32,275 bases of DNA from Lachnospiraceae bacterium (lineage in GTDB: Bacteria > Bacillota > Clostridia > Lachnospirales > Lachnospiraceae). Below are positions 7,609-15,521 of this stretch, piece by piece (position 1 is the stretch's first letter; each line of letters begins with the position of its first letter). Under the pieces are notes generated by a model that had not been told where the DNA came from, ran no database searches, and was given only the letters and a program-made list of their open reading frames with translations. The position numbers and the translations under genes are program-made. Where the stretch lies: positions 1-32,275 of the forward strand of contig JAFSHK010000009.1 in NCBI GenBank assembly GCA_017440375.1. The letters are read 5' to 3'.

Positions 7609-8730
7609 TTATTGGAAAAATTCATTTGTTTGTTCTGCAATGTCTTCACTAATACTTATTACTTCTTTGGAAGGTGTATACTGTTCTTCTGCGTACAAAA
7701 TTTTATGTAATTGTATTACATTTTCTTCCAATGAAGTCGGAATAATGCAGCTTCCTTTACTTCCCACATTCGCTCCAGCACGGCTATCCTCAAAGGGAAA
7801 ACCTTCACTGGCTACTACATTGTATTCTGCTACCGTACCAAGTACGCTGATAATTTCATTTACGTTCAAAGAAGTATTGATATTCGGAAGTACTGCTGAA
7901 ACTGCTTCATTCAAAGTAGATAAAGAAGCTGTCTTTGCCTTCTCCATCATAGCTGCGAGTACATCTCTTTGACGTTCTGCTCTTCTAAAATCATCACCCT
8001 TTGTATATCGAATACGGCAATAAGCAGTCGCTTGCATACCGTTTAAGACCTGTTTCCCTGCCTTTTCTACCGGTGTATAATCAACGCCCATTTCTTCCGC
8101 CATACAAAGCTGATAATTATTCAAATGATTAATCTCTGCTTCTGTAATTTCCATCTCAATACCGCCAAGCACATCAATCGCTTCAATCAGACCGTTAAAA
8201 CCAATGGTCGCATAATCGGTAATATTCAAATCCAGATTCGTATTTAACATATTGATTGCCTGTTCCGGTCCGCCTTGTGCATAAGCCGTATTGCATTTGT
8301 TATAGCTATCATTGCTCAGATTCAGATAGGTGTCACGATACACAGAAATTAATCTGATTTCATGAGTATCCAAATTGATACTTGCTATAATAATACTATC
8401 ACTTCTCGTTCCCTTGCCAAGTTCTCCGTCTCTGGCATCCACACCAAACAGTGCTATATTACGATATCCTAACGCTTCACCTTCTTCTTCCATCGTTTCG
8501 ACTACTTCTTCATTGATGGTAATGGTTTCGTGATTGATATCAGTACGTTCTACTTCTCTTGTTGTTGTTGTAACAACATACAAGACCCCAATTGCTATCA
8601 CTAAAACAATAAACTCTACAATCAGCAGCGGGCCATTCAGCTTTCGTTTCTTCTTTGTAGAAACAGCCTCTTCCATATTCTCAGAAATATTTGTTTCCTC
8701 TATCTGAGAATTTTGTGTCTGCTTGTCCAT
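7609..8730 (-). CDS. LytR-CpsA-Psr (LCP) family cell-wall glycopolymer ligase
   Basis: 373 aa. A short basic cytoplasmic tail (KKKRK), one membrane segment (about 34-54) and an extracellular LCP domain from about residue 91. LCP hallmarks are present: FGVDAR, GTRSDS (107-112), SVYRDTY (129-135) and the Arg-rich FRRAERQRDVL. Family members transfer teichoic acid or capsule-type polymers from lipid carriers to peptidoglycan. The start at 8730 is chosen because AAGGAG stands six bases before it; the open frame extends to 8784 without a site. It lies downstream of radA but has its own probable promoter and terminator. Confidence 0.92.
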   Translation of the reverse strand: MDKQTQNSQIEETNISENMEEAVSTKKKRKLNGPLLIVEFIVLVIAIGVLYVVTTTTREVERTDINHETITINEEVVETMEEEGEALGYRNIALFGVDARDGELGKGTRSDSIIIASINLDTHEIRLISVYRDTYLNLSNDSYNKCNTAYAQGGPEQAINMLNTNLDLNITDYATIGFNGLIEAIDVLGGIEMEITEAEINHLNNYQLCMAEEMGVDYTPVEKAGKQVLNGMQATAYCRIRYTKGDDFRRAERQRDVLAAMMEKAKTASLSTLNEAVSAVLPNINTSLNVNEIISVLGTVAEYNVVASEGFPFEDSRAGANVGSKGSCIIPTSLEENVIQLHKILYAEEQYTPSKEVISISEDIAEQTNEFFQ

Positions 8731-8774
8731 ATGTAACTCCTTTATGTTTGCATAATCAACAATGCACTTCGTAC

Positions 8775-8783
8775 ATTTTATCA
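8775..8783 (-). promoter_or_regulatory. Possible extended -10 promoter of the LCP gene
   Basis: TGATAAAAT on the minus strand fits an extended -10 (TG-N-TAAAAT). No good -35 hexamer is visible at the right distance. The site is about 45 bases ahead of the start codon. Confidence 0.35.
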
Positions 8784-8866
8784 TAAAAAAAACGTTTTGA
8801 ACATATGAAACAGGATATTTTTAACATTTTCTTAAAAAATGTCATATTTCTGTAATAATTTTGTTT

Positions 8867-10237
8867 TTATATCAAATCAATCGCATCCTGCACGGAAGAA
8901 ACTCCAATAAGTTTAACATTTTTCATGCTTTTCACTTGTTTCATACAGACTTCCGGAATCACACAAGTGGTAAATCCCAACTTCACAGCTTCTGCAATAC
9001 GCTGTTCAATCATACTTACACCACGCACTTCACCGCTCAAGCCAATTTCTCCGAATGCTGCCATTTTATCATCGATTGGACGATTTTTAAAACTGGACGC
9101 AACTGCCATGGCAATTCCTAAATCAATTGCCGGCTCCAAAATCCTCATGCCGCCGGCAAGGTTAACATAGGCATCACAATCCGACATCTGCAACCCCACT
9201 CTTTTCTCCAAAACCGCCATCAAAAGGTTCACTCGATTAAAATCCGTTCCAATTGCCTGTCTTCTTGGAAATCCAAAGTTACTCCGGCACACAAGCGCCT
9301 GAATTTCAAACAAAATCGGTCTTGTTCCTTCCATAGAACAAGATACGATAGAACCGCTTGCTCCCTCCGGTTTACCATTTAGCATGAATTCAGAAGGATT
9401 CGATACCTCAACAAGCCCTTCCTTCTGCATTTCAAAAACACCGATTTCATTCGTTGAACCAAATCGATTCTTGACGCCTCGCAGAATACGGTAAGAAGCA
9501 TGTCTGTCGCCTTCAAAATAAAGCACCGTATCAACCATATGCTCCAGTACCCTCGGTCCGGCTACCGTTCCTTCCTTTGTGACATGTCCCACAATAAATA
9601 TGGAACTTCCCATCCCTTTCGCCAATTGCAAAAAGACATTTGTTGCTTCTCTGACCTGAGAAATACTTCCCGGTGCCGAAGAAACCTCTTCCTGATACAT
9701 GGTCTGAATGGAGTCAATTATCGTTATATCCGGCATAATATGCCTAATCGTTTCTTCAATAATTCCCAGATTCGTTTCACACAGAAGAAACAGATTATCC
9801 GCAAACTCACCAATACGATTTGCTCGAATTTTAATCTGTTTCAAAGACTCTTCACCGGAAATATACAATACCTTCCGATTATCCGCTGCCATGTGGCGAC
9901 ATACCTGCAATAGCAAAGTCGATTTGCCGATACCGGGGTCTCCACCAACTAACGTAAGCGAACCGGGTACGATACCGCCACCCAATACGCGGTCTAACTC
10001 CTGCATATGCGTAGACATTCTTTCTTCATCCTGAAGTGTAATTTCAGAAAGACGGGAAGGTTTTGCTTCTTCCCGTCTTACTTTTCCATTTACACCTGCT
10101 CCGGATGTTTTTGTATTTACTTTTTCCTCTACAAAAGTATTCCATTCTTTACAGCCCGGACACTGTCCCATCCATTTGGAGGATTCATGCCCACAGCTCT
10201 GACAATAGAACACTGTTGTTATTTTACCTTTTGCCAT
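8867..10237 (-). CDS. radA: DNA repair protein RadA (Sms)
   Basis: 456 aa, the usual length. An N-terminal four-Cys zinc finger (Cys12, 15, 26, 29) is followed by a RecA-like ATPase with Walker A GGDPGIGKS (98-106) and the RadA-specific KNRFG motif (256-260), then a Lon-protease-like C-terminal domain. RadA is a helicase that helps process recombination intermediates. It starts 8 bases after the 136-aa gene and is the last gene of the gntR-clpC operon; a clpC-radA linkage is also seen in Bacillus. Confidence 0.97.
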   Translation of the reverse strand: MAKGKITTVFYCQSCGHESSKWMGQCPGCKEWNTFVEEKVNTKTSGAGVNGKVRREEAKPSRLSEITLQDEERMSTHMQELDRVLGGGIVPGSLTLVGGDPGIGKSTLLLQVCRHMAADNRKVLYISGEESLKQIKIRANRIGEFADNLFLLCETNLGIIEETIRHIMPDITIIDSIQTMYQEEVSSAPGSISQVREATNVFLQLAKGMGSSIFIVGHVTKEGTVAGPRVLEHMVDTVLYFEGDRHASYRILRGVKNRFGSTNEIGVFEMQKEGLVEVSNPSEFMLNGKPEGASGSIVSCSMEGTRPILFEIQALVCRSNFGFPRRQAIGTDFNRVNLLMAVLEKRVGLQMSDCDAYVNLAGGMRILEPAIDLGIAMAVASSFKNRPIDDKMAAFGEIGLSGEVRGVSMIEQRIAEAVKLGFTTCVIPEVCMKQVKSMKNVKLIGVSSVQDAIDLI

Positions 10238-10245
10238 AAAACCTC

Positions 10246-10656
10246 TTATTTCACAATTTTTACTGCAACTTCTCCGGCATCTGCAAGTTCAACACTGATA
10301 TTCATTTTACCGCCAAGATTGGTTTTCATTTTTCCGATACTTGCATCGTTTACAAAAACCTCATATTCTGTTTCATCTTCTAATCCTACGGTAATCTGCG
10401 CATCCTCATCACCTTCTACTACAAAGGTAACACCATTTTCTGTTTCCACAAAATGGTTTACACTGGTACCTGGTACGGATTCATAAGCAAACATTCCGTT
10501 TTTCTCCAGTTTTGTCATGCTCTTAAAGGTTTTTACCTTTAATAAGTCTCCCGCATGCTCATAATCCTCCAATTTTGCCTTTGCATCCAGTTTGTGATTA
10601 CCAAAACTGATTGCTCCGTCTGCTTCTGTGCGAAGTAATTCCTCTACTACAGCCAT
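10246..10656 (-). CDS. Conserved 136-aa protein of unknown function between clpC and radA
   Basis: No signal peptide, no membrane segment and no catalytic motif. The sequence is mostly predicted beta strand, with a central VPGTSVNHFVETENGVTF and a C-terminal Ala/Val-rich end VELADAGEVAVKIVK. I recall similar proteins in Lachnospiraceae beside clpC/radA, sometimes labelled endosialidase; nothing in the sequence supports a sialidase activity. The ribosome site GGAGGAA lies just before the ATG. Gaps are 30 bases to clpC and 8 to radA, so it is cotranscribed with the protein quality-control and repair genes. A role with ClpC is only a guess from context. Confidence 0.85.
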   Translation of the reverse strand: MAVVEELLRTEADGAISFGNHKLDAKAKLEDYEHAGDLLKVKTFKSMTKLEKNGMFAYESVPGTSVNHFVETENGVTFVVEGDEDAQITVGLEDETEYEVFVNDASIGKMKTNLGGKMNISVELADAGEVAVKIVK

Positions 10657-10686
10657 TGTTCTTCCTCCTACGTCTTTTGTAATTTT

Positions 10687-13137
10687 TTATCGCTGCGTAC
10701 TTACCTTATAAACTACTTTTTTATCCTTTATTGTTGCGGATATCTTATCTCCGCCTTTAATATTTCCCGCCAGAATTTCTTCTGCCAAAGTATCTTCTAT
10801 CTCCGCTTGAATGGCACGCTTCATCGGTCGTGCTCCCATCTTGACATCCGTATACCTATCCACGATATACTCTTTCAATGCCGGTGCGATCGTTAACTCC
10901 AACTCCATCTGTTTCTTGCAGCGCTTTGCAAGATTTTTAGACAACATCGTTACAATTTCTTTCATATTATCTTTGTTCAATGGATGGAATACCATAATCT
11001 CATCGATTCGGTTAATAAACTCCGGTTTAAATATTTTCTTAACCTCTTCCATAACATTGGACTTCATTTTCTCATAGTTCTGTTTCTCTGTCTCCCCAGA
11101 TGAGAATCCAAGATTCTTGGGCTCCATGATTCTCTGTGCTCCGGCATTAGAAGTCATAATTAAAATCGTATTTTTAAAGCTTACCTTCCGTCCTTTGGAA
11201 TCCGTAATATGTCCATCATCCAATACTTGTAATAAAATATTGAATACATCCGGATGCGCTTTCTCTATTTCATCAAAAAGAACTACCGAATACGGATTTC
11301 TTCGAATCTTCTCACTTAGCTGTCCACCTTCATCAAAGCCTACATATCCCGGTGGGGAACCTATCATTTTGGATACGGAATGACCTTCCATATATTCCGA
11401 CATATCAACGCGAATCAACGCATTCTCTGAACCAAACATTGCTTCTGCAAGTGCTTTACTAAGTTCCGTCTTACCAACTCCGGTAGGTCCTAAGAATAAG
11501 AAAGAACCAATCGGGCGGTTGGGATCCTGCAGACCGACTCTGCCTCTTCGCATCGCTTTGGCAACCGCAGTCACCGCTTCCTCCTGTCCGATAACTCTCT
11601 GATGTAAAATGGATTCCAATTTCAAAAGTCGCTCGCTTTCTTTCTCTGCCAGCTTCTTCACCGGAATCTTCGTCCAAAGCGCAACAACTTCTGCTATTTC
11701 ATTTTCACCAATGGCAAAATCATGCTTTTCTTCCTGCTTCTCCATTCGTTTCTGTAATCGCTCATATTTCTTAATCAAAGCTTCCTGTTTCTTACGCAGC
11801 TCACCTGCCTGCGTAAAGGCCTCCATTCGAATGGAACGTTCTATCTGAAGATCAATTTTCTGAATCTCTTCTGCTAACTCTGCCAATTTATCCGGCTTCT
11901 GCACACCGCCAAGTCTTGCTGCTGCTGCCGCTTCGTCAATCAAATCAATGGCCTTATCCGGCAAATTTCTATCGTTAATATAACGTGCCGATAAAGTAAC
12001 CGCTGCTGAAATCGCTTCCGGTGTAATGGCTACACGATGATGTTCCTCGTATTTCTGTGCAATACCTTTTAATATATTCTCTGCCTCTTCCACCGTAGGT
12101 TCTTCCACCGTTACCGGCTGAAATCTTCTCTCTAAAGCGGCATCCTTCTCAATATACTTACGATACTCTGCAATCGTCGTTGCACCAATTAACTGAATTT
12201 CACCTCTGGCAAGTGACGGTTTCAAAATATTGGATGCATCAATCGCCCCTTCTGCCCCACCGGCACCGATAATCGTATGGATTTCATCCAAAAACAAAAT
12301 AACATTGCCGTCCTCAATAACTTCTTTAACAACTTTCTTAATACGTTCTTCAAATTCACCACGATATTTACTGCCTGCTACCATACCGGACAAATCCAAA
12401 GTCAATACACGTTTATTCTGCACCGTAAAAGGTACATCGCCTGTTACAATCCTCGCCGCAAGTCCTTCTACAACGGCTGTTTTACCTACTCCTGGTTCTC
12501 CAATCAGACACGGATTGTTCTTCGTTCTTCTACTGAGTATTTGAACAACTCGGCGAATTTCATCCTCTCTGCCGATTACCGGATCTAATTTTCCATCTCT
12601 TGCAAGCGCAGTCAAATCTCTACTATATTGCTCTAATGTAGAAGCTCCGCCCTTTTTCTTGTTCTGTTTCTTGGCTAAATCCTCTTTATAAAGAGATTTG
12701 TCTTCTCCCATTGCTGCCAATGTTTCTACATACAGCTTCTGAATCGAAATTCCCAATGTATTCAACAGTCTGACAGCTACATTTTCCCCCTCTTTTAACA
12801 ACGCAAGCAAAATATGTTCGGTGCCGGTCTTCTCACTTTTAAAACGTTCTGCCTGCTTATGTGCCTCTGCAAGCACCTTCTCCGCTCTTGGTGAATAGCC
12901 ATCGCGCTCTGCTAACATCACACTGCTCTCTGGCACAACCAACTCCTGTATCATTTCTTTTAACGTTTGCTCTTCTAACCCACAGTTCTCTAAAACAGTT
13001 GCTGCAACGCCTGTATCTTCCCGAAGCAAACCAAGTAGGATATGTTCTGTTCCCACATAACTCTGTCTCAAATTTCTAGCTGCTTTTTCAGCAAGTGCTA
13101 ATGCTTTCTTCGCCTTCTCCGTAAATTGTGGCTGCAT
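10687..13137 (-). CDS. clpC: ClpC, AAA+ unfoldase of the ClpCP protease
   Basis: 816 aa. Two N-terminal Clp_N repeats (about 1-145) for adaptor binding; first AAA+ module with Walker A GEPGVGKT (213-220) and Walker B ILFLDEIH; a UVR/coiled-coil middle domain (about 415-475); second AAA+ module with Walker A GPTGVGKT (550-557) and FDEIEKAH. The tripeptide LGF (676-678) is the ClpP-docking loop, so a ClpP partner elsewhere is expected. Cytoplasmic. The start is 2 bases downstream of the gntR stop, so translation is probably coupled. No mcsA or mcsB adaptor genes are present in this operon. Confidence 0.97.
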   Translation of the reverse strand: MQPQFTEKAKKALALAEKAARNLRQSYVGTEHILLGLLREDTGVAATVLENCGLEEQTLKEMIQELVVPESSVMLAERDGYSPRAEKVLAEAHKQAERFKSEKTGTEHILLALLKEGENVAVRLLNTLGISIQKLYVETLAAMGEDKSLYKEDLAKKQNKKKGGASTLEQYSRDLTALARDGKLDPVIGREDEIRRVVQILSRRTKNNPCLIGEPGVGKTAVVEGLAARIVTGDVPFTVQNKRVLTLDLSGMVAGSKYRGEFEERIKKVVKEVIEDGNVILFLDEIHTIIGAGGAEGAIDASNILKPSLARGEIQLIGATTIAEYRKYIEKDAALERRFQPVTVEEPTVEEAENILKGIAQKYEEHHRVAITPEAISAAVTLSARYINDRNLPDKAIDLIDEAAAAARLGGVQKPDKLAELAEEIQKIDLQIERSIRMEAFTQAGELRKKQEALIKKYERLQKRMEKQEEKHDFAIGENEIAEVVALWTKIPVKKLAEKESERLLKLESILHQRVIGQEEAVTAVAKAMRRGRVGLQDPNRPIGSFLFLGPTGVGKTELSKALAEAMFGSENALIRVDMSEYMEGHSVSKMIGSPPGYVGFDEGGQLSEKIRRNPYSVVLFDEIEKAHPDVFNILLQVLDDGHITDSKGRKVSFKNTILIMTSNAGAQRIMEPKNLGFSSGETEKQNYEKMKSNVMEEVKKIFKPEFINRIDEIMVFHPLNKDNMKEIVTMLSKNLAKRCKKQMELELTIAPALKEYIVDRYTDVKMGARPMKRAIQAEIEDTLAEEILAGNIKGGDKISATIKDKKVVYKVSTQR

Positions 13138-13139
13138 GG

Positions 13140-13514
13140 TTATACTCCTCCATAATCCTCATATATTTCATCTATAAGAGCATGCACTTCTTCTCTGGAA
13201 ATATTCTTACATCTGGCTTCTGCCAAAAGTACCTGTAATTCCTTCCGCATATCTTCCATTGCACGAATCTTGTCAATATCAATAGCAATGACTGCTCCCT
13301 TTCTTCTATCAACCTTAACAAACCCATCCTGTTTCAACACCGAATACGCCTTGTTCACTGTATGCATATTGATGCCAATACTGTCTGCAAGTTGGCGTAC
13401 CGATGGGAGTGCATCACCTTCTCGAAATCTTGAAGTCGCAATTCCTAAAACAATTTGATTTCTAAGCTGTAGATATAAAGCTTCATCACTGTTAAAGTCA
13501 ATTTCAATTATCAT
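13140..13514 (-). CDS. GntR-family (YtrA-type) transcriptional regulator
   Basis: 124 aa: a winged helix-turn-helix (about 8-75, with the typical LPSVRQLADSIGINMHTVNK) and a short C-terminal helical tail instead of a ligand-binding domain, as in the YtrA subgroup. A GGAGAA site precedes the ATG. It is the first gene of the clpC operon and occupies the place held by ctsR in Bacillus. I infer it regulates its own operon, possibly in response to stress, but YtrA-type proteins more often control ABC transporters. Confidence 0.9.
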   Translation of the reverse strand: MIIEIDFNSDEALYLQLRNQIVLGIATSRFREGDALPSVRQLADSIGINMHTVNKAYSVLKQDGFVKVDRRKGAVIAIDIDKIRAMEDMRKELQVLLAEARCKNISREEVHALIDEIYEDYGGV

Positions 13515-13557
13515 ACGTTCTCCGTTTCAACAAAACTTCGTCATCTGTTATATCTAC

Positions 13558-13586
13558 ATTATAACAAAGAGGCGGTTTGTTTTCAA
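13558..13586 (-). promoter_or_regulatory. Sigma-A promoter of gntR-clpC, nested in a terminator hairpin
   Basis: TTGAAA (13581-13586) and TATAAT (13558-13563) on the minus strand have an exact 17-bp spacer. The -35 falls on the loop and inner stem of the upstream terminator, and the spacer is the terminator's 3' arm. Confidence 0.85.
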
Positions 13587-13597
13587 CCGCCTCTTTG
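13565..13597 (-). terminator. Terminator of the purine/SH3 transcription unit
   Basis: A perfect 13-bp stem (13565-13577 with 13585-13597), loop of 7, about 20 bases after the SH3-protein stop codon. The U-tract is poor because the following bases form the -10 of the next promoter. Confidence 0.8.
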
Positions 13598-13618
13598 CGC
13601 TTTCTCTCTAACGTATTC

Positions 13619-14962
13619 TTACAAATCTTTATCATTCATATTTAAAAATTCGAACTCAAAATCATCATCATCAATTAAGAAATTTTTGGCCTTACGCTTT
13701 GGTGCAGTTTTTACCGGCACTTCAACATTCGGCTCTTCTTCATAGGTAACTTCTTTATTCAAAGTTGCTCTTTCTGTCTGAGAAATACTTTTTTTCACCG
13801 ACGGTCTGTCTGCCTGCACATTACTTCTGCGAACTGGTTCCTCTTCTCTGACAACCTTTTGTGCAGTTCTCTGCGTTGCGCTGCGCTGCGTTACACGTGG
13901 TTCTTCTTTCTGCTCAACCACCTTACGAGGCGCCGCTCTTCTAACCGGTTCTTCGTCTTCTTCGTCGTCCTCTTCCTCATCTTCATCCTCGTCATATTCT
14001 TCATAATATGCATCACGAAGTTTGAAAATCATAATTGTTAAAACAACCGCAAGTACAATGATTACAGCAATCATAATAATGATAATAATACGTTGCTTCG
14101 AAACCATTGCCGCATCCAAAGAATCGTTAATGCTCTGTGCATGAGCCGCTGCTAACACCTCTTCCAGTTTCTGTCTGTTACCTTCCAGATTATTGTACAA
14201 ATACCATTCATATTCACCGTTTTCATTGGTTGTATAAACAACTTCATAATCTTTATTTTCTACCGTTTCTTCTACCGGTGCTTCCTCTACAGGCATTTCT
14301 TCTGTTGGTGTCGGCTCTTCTACCGGAACCATATCACCAAGCTGCACCAAATCAGAACGGATATATCCCGTTTTCTCTGTACCATTTGTTCCGGTAAAAG
14401 TAATATAATACCATGTTTTACCATTACTCGGGTCATCGGTCTGCCCGCTTACAATAACAGAAGTGTTCTGCGGTATGGAATCTACAATACTTTTATCTGT
14501 TGAAGCACCGCTTCTGACTTTTGCGACTTCAACTGAAACAGTAGCGTATTGCGCATCCATCCCTGTATCAGGCTGGCTCTCTGCTCCGGCTGCTGTTGTA
14601 GTCTGAGCTGCTGCATTATCTGTCTGCGTCGATTCTGTACTACTTTCAGTAGCTCCATCTTTGCTTACCAAATCAGAACGAATATATCCTGTGGTATTAG
14701 CATCTACATATACTTCATACCAAATTGTTCCGGAGGAATCCGTAACTTCATTGGTAATTGTAACAGTTGTACCTTTCGCCGAGCTACCGACAACATTACT
14801 GGTCACACTTGCTTCCTGACGCACCTTTGCAGAATCCGCTGTTACTGTTCCGGTTGTTTCCGCAAAGCAGACACTCTTCTGTGCCATAAAGAAAAGTACT
14901 GCACATGCTGTTACCAACACTCCTCTTGCCGCTTTACTACTGTATTTCCATAACTTCTTCAT
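13619..14962 (-). CDS. Membrane protein with two extracellular SH3 domains and an acidic cytoplasmic tail
   Basis: 447 aa. Signal sequence to about residue 35 (SVCFAET), two bacterial SH3 (SH3b) domains (about 37-100 and 140-207, both ending in GYIRSDLV), a Pro/Glu linker, one membrane segment (291-314, rich in Ile) and a cytoplasmic tail with a long Asp/Glu run (321-338) followed by Arg/Lys-rich and again acidic parts (ending DDDDFEFEFLNMNDKDL). SH3b domains commonly bind peptidoglycan, so this could link wall sensing to a cytoplasmic partner; that is inference. It follows the zinc-ribbon gene by 39 bases and ends at a terminator. Confidence 0.87.
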   Translation of the reverse strand: MKKLWKYSSKAARGVLVTACAVLFFMAQKSVCFAETTGTVTADSAKVRQEASVTSNVVGSSAKGTTVTITNEVTDSSGTIWYEVYVDANTTGYIRSDLVSKDGATESSTESTQTDNAAAQTTTAAGAESQPDTGMDAQYATVSVEVAKVRSGASTDKSIVDSIPQNTSVIVSGQTDDPSNGKTWYYITFTGTNGTEKTGYIRSDLVQLGDMVPVEEPTPTEEMPVEEAPVEETVENKDYEVVYTTNENGEYEWYLYNNLEGNRQKLEEVLAAAHAQSINDSLDAAMVSKQRIIIIIMIAVIIVLAVVLTIMIFKLRDAYYEEYDEDEDEEEDDEEDEEPVRRAAPRKVVEQKEEPRVTQRSATQRTAQKVVREEEPVRRSNVQADRPSVKKSISQTERATLNKEVTYEEEPNVEVPVKTAPKRKAKNFLIDDDDFEFEFLNMNDKDL

Positions 14963-15001
14963 TCTGGTACCCCATCATCTTTCTTTGGTTTTTCTATCCT
15001 T

Positions 15002-15475
15002 CTATTTATCACGCACAAAACGCTTTGCACCATCTTCGCCTGTTGGTCGCTCTGTACTATAACCCATAAGCATCTTATTCTGACTTCTACGCAGCATCTC
15101 TTCATAATTCCTATTGTAATTCACTTCACATTTCGGACATAATCGACCGGAACGAATGCTGATGCCACACATCTCACATGTAATAAATGCTTTCGAGTTA
15201 ACTGCCACTTCTAAACGGGATTCTTTGAGCATCGTACGGATTGTTTTCTGTTTTACACCGGTTGCTTCTGCTGCCTGCGCTGAAGTCGCACCCACATGTT
15301 TCTCAATATAATTACGCACTTTGCCGTAATCATCATAATCCAAAAATCCACAATCTTCGCACTTGTATTCACCAACCCCTTTAAATATCATAATACCGCC
15401 ACATTCCTTACATTTCGTAGGACGATTATACACATCGGTATTGGTAAAATCCTTTAATGTTTTTACACTACTCAT
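15002..15475 (-). CDS. Zinc-ribbon and helix-turn-helix protein, unknown function
   Basis: 157 aa. An N-terminal zinc ribbon (Cys22, 25, 39, 42), a helix-turn-helix-like segment (about 64-86, SAQAAEATGVKQKTIRTML) and a second CxxC pair (Cys100, 103, 113, 116), then a basic tail. The layout resembles archaeal TFIIB-type ribbons and the flagellar-operon protein YvyF group, and suggests DNA or RNA binding. It sits 46 bases after purD with a GGGAG site, so it is likely transcribed with the purine genes. Family name not certain. Confidence 0.8.
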   Translation of the reverse strand: MSSVKTLKDFTNTDVYNRPTKCKECGGIMIFKGVGEYKCEDCGFLDYDDYGKVRNYIEKHVGATSAQAAEATGVKQKTIRTMLKESRLEVAVNSKAFITCEMCGISIRSGRLCPKCEVNYNRNYEEMLRRSQNKMLMGYSTERPTGEDGAKRFVRDK

Positions 15476-15521
15476 TCTTCATACTCCCAATCATTCTAAG
15501 TTCTAGCAATTTCACTCTATA

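Noticed and set aside
8824..8842. Hairpin ACATTTT/AAAATGT after radA as a terminator
   Set aside because: The stem is all A/T except one pair and no U-tract follows on the minus strand; it is probably chance in AT-rich DNA.
9500..9913. 137-aa plus-strand frame inside radA
   Set aside because: Antisense shadow of a well-conserved gene, no start signal.
14549..14953. 134-aa Cys-rich plus-strand frame
   Set aside because: It is antisense to the SH3-domain gene; the Cys and Ser content reflects the opposite strand's Ala/Thr-rich coding.
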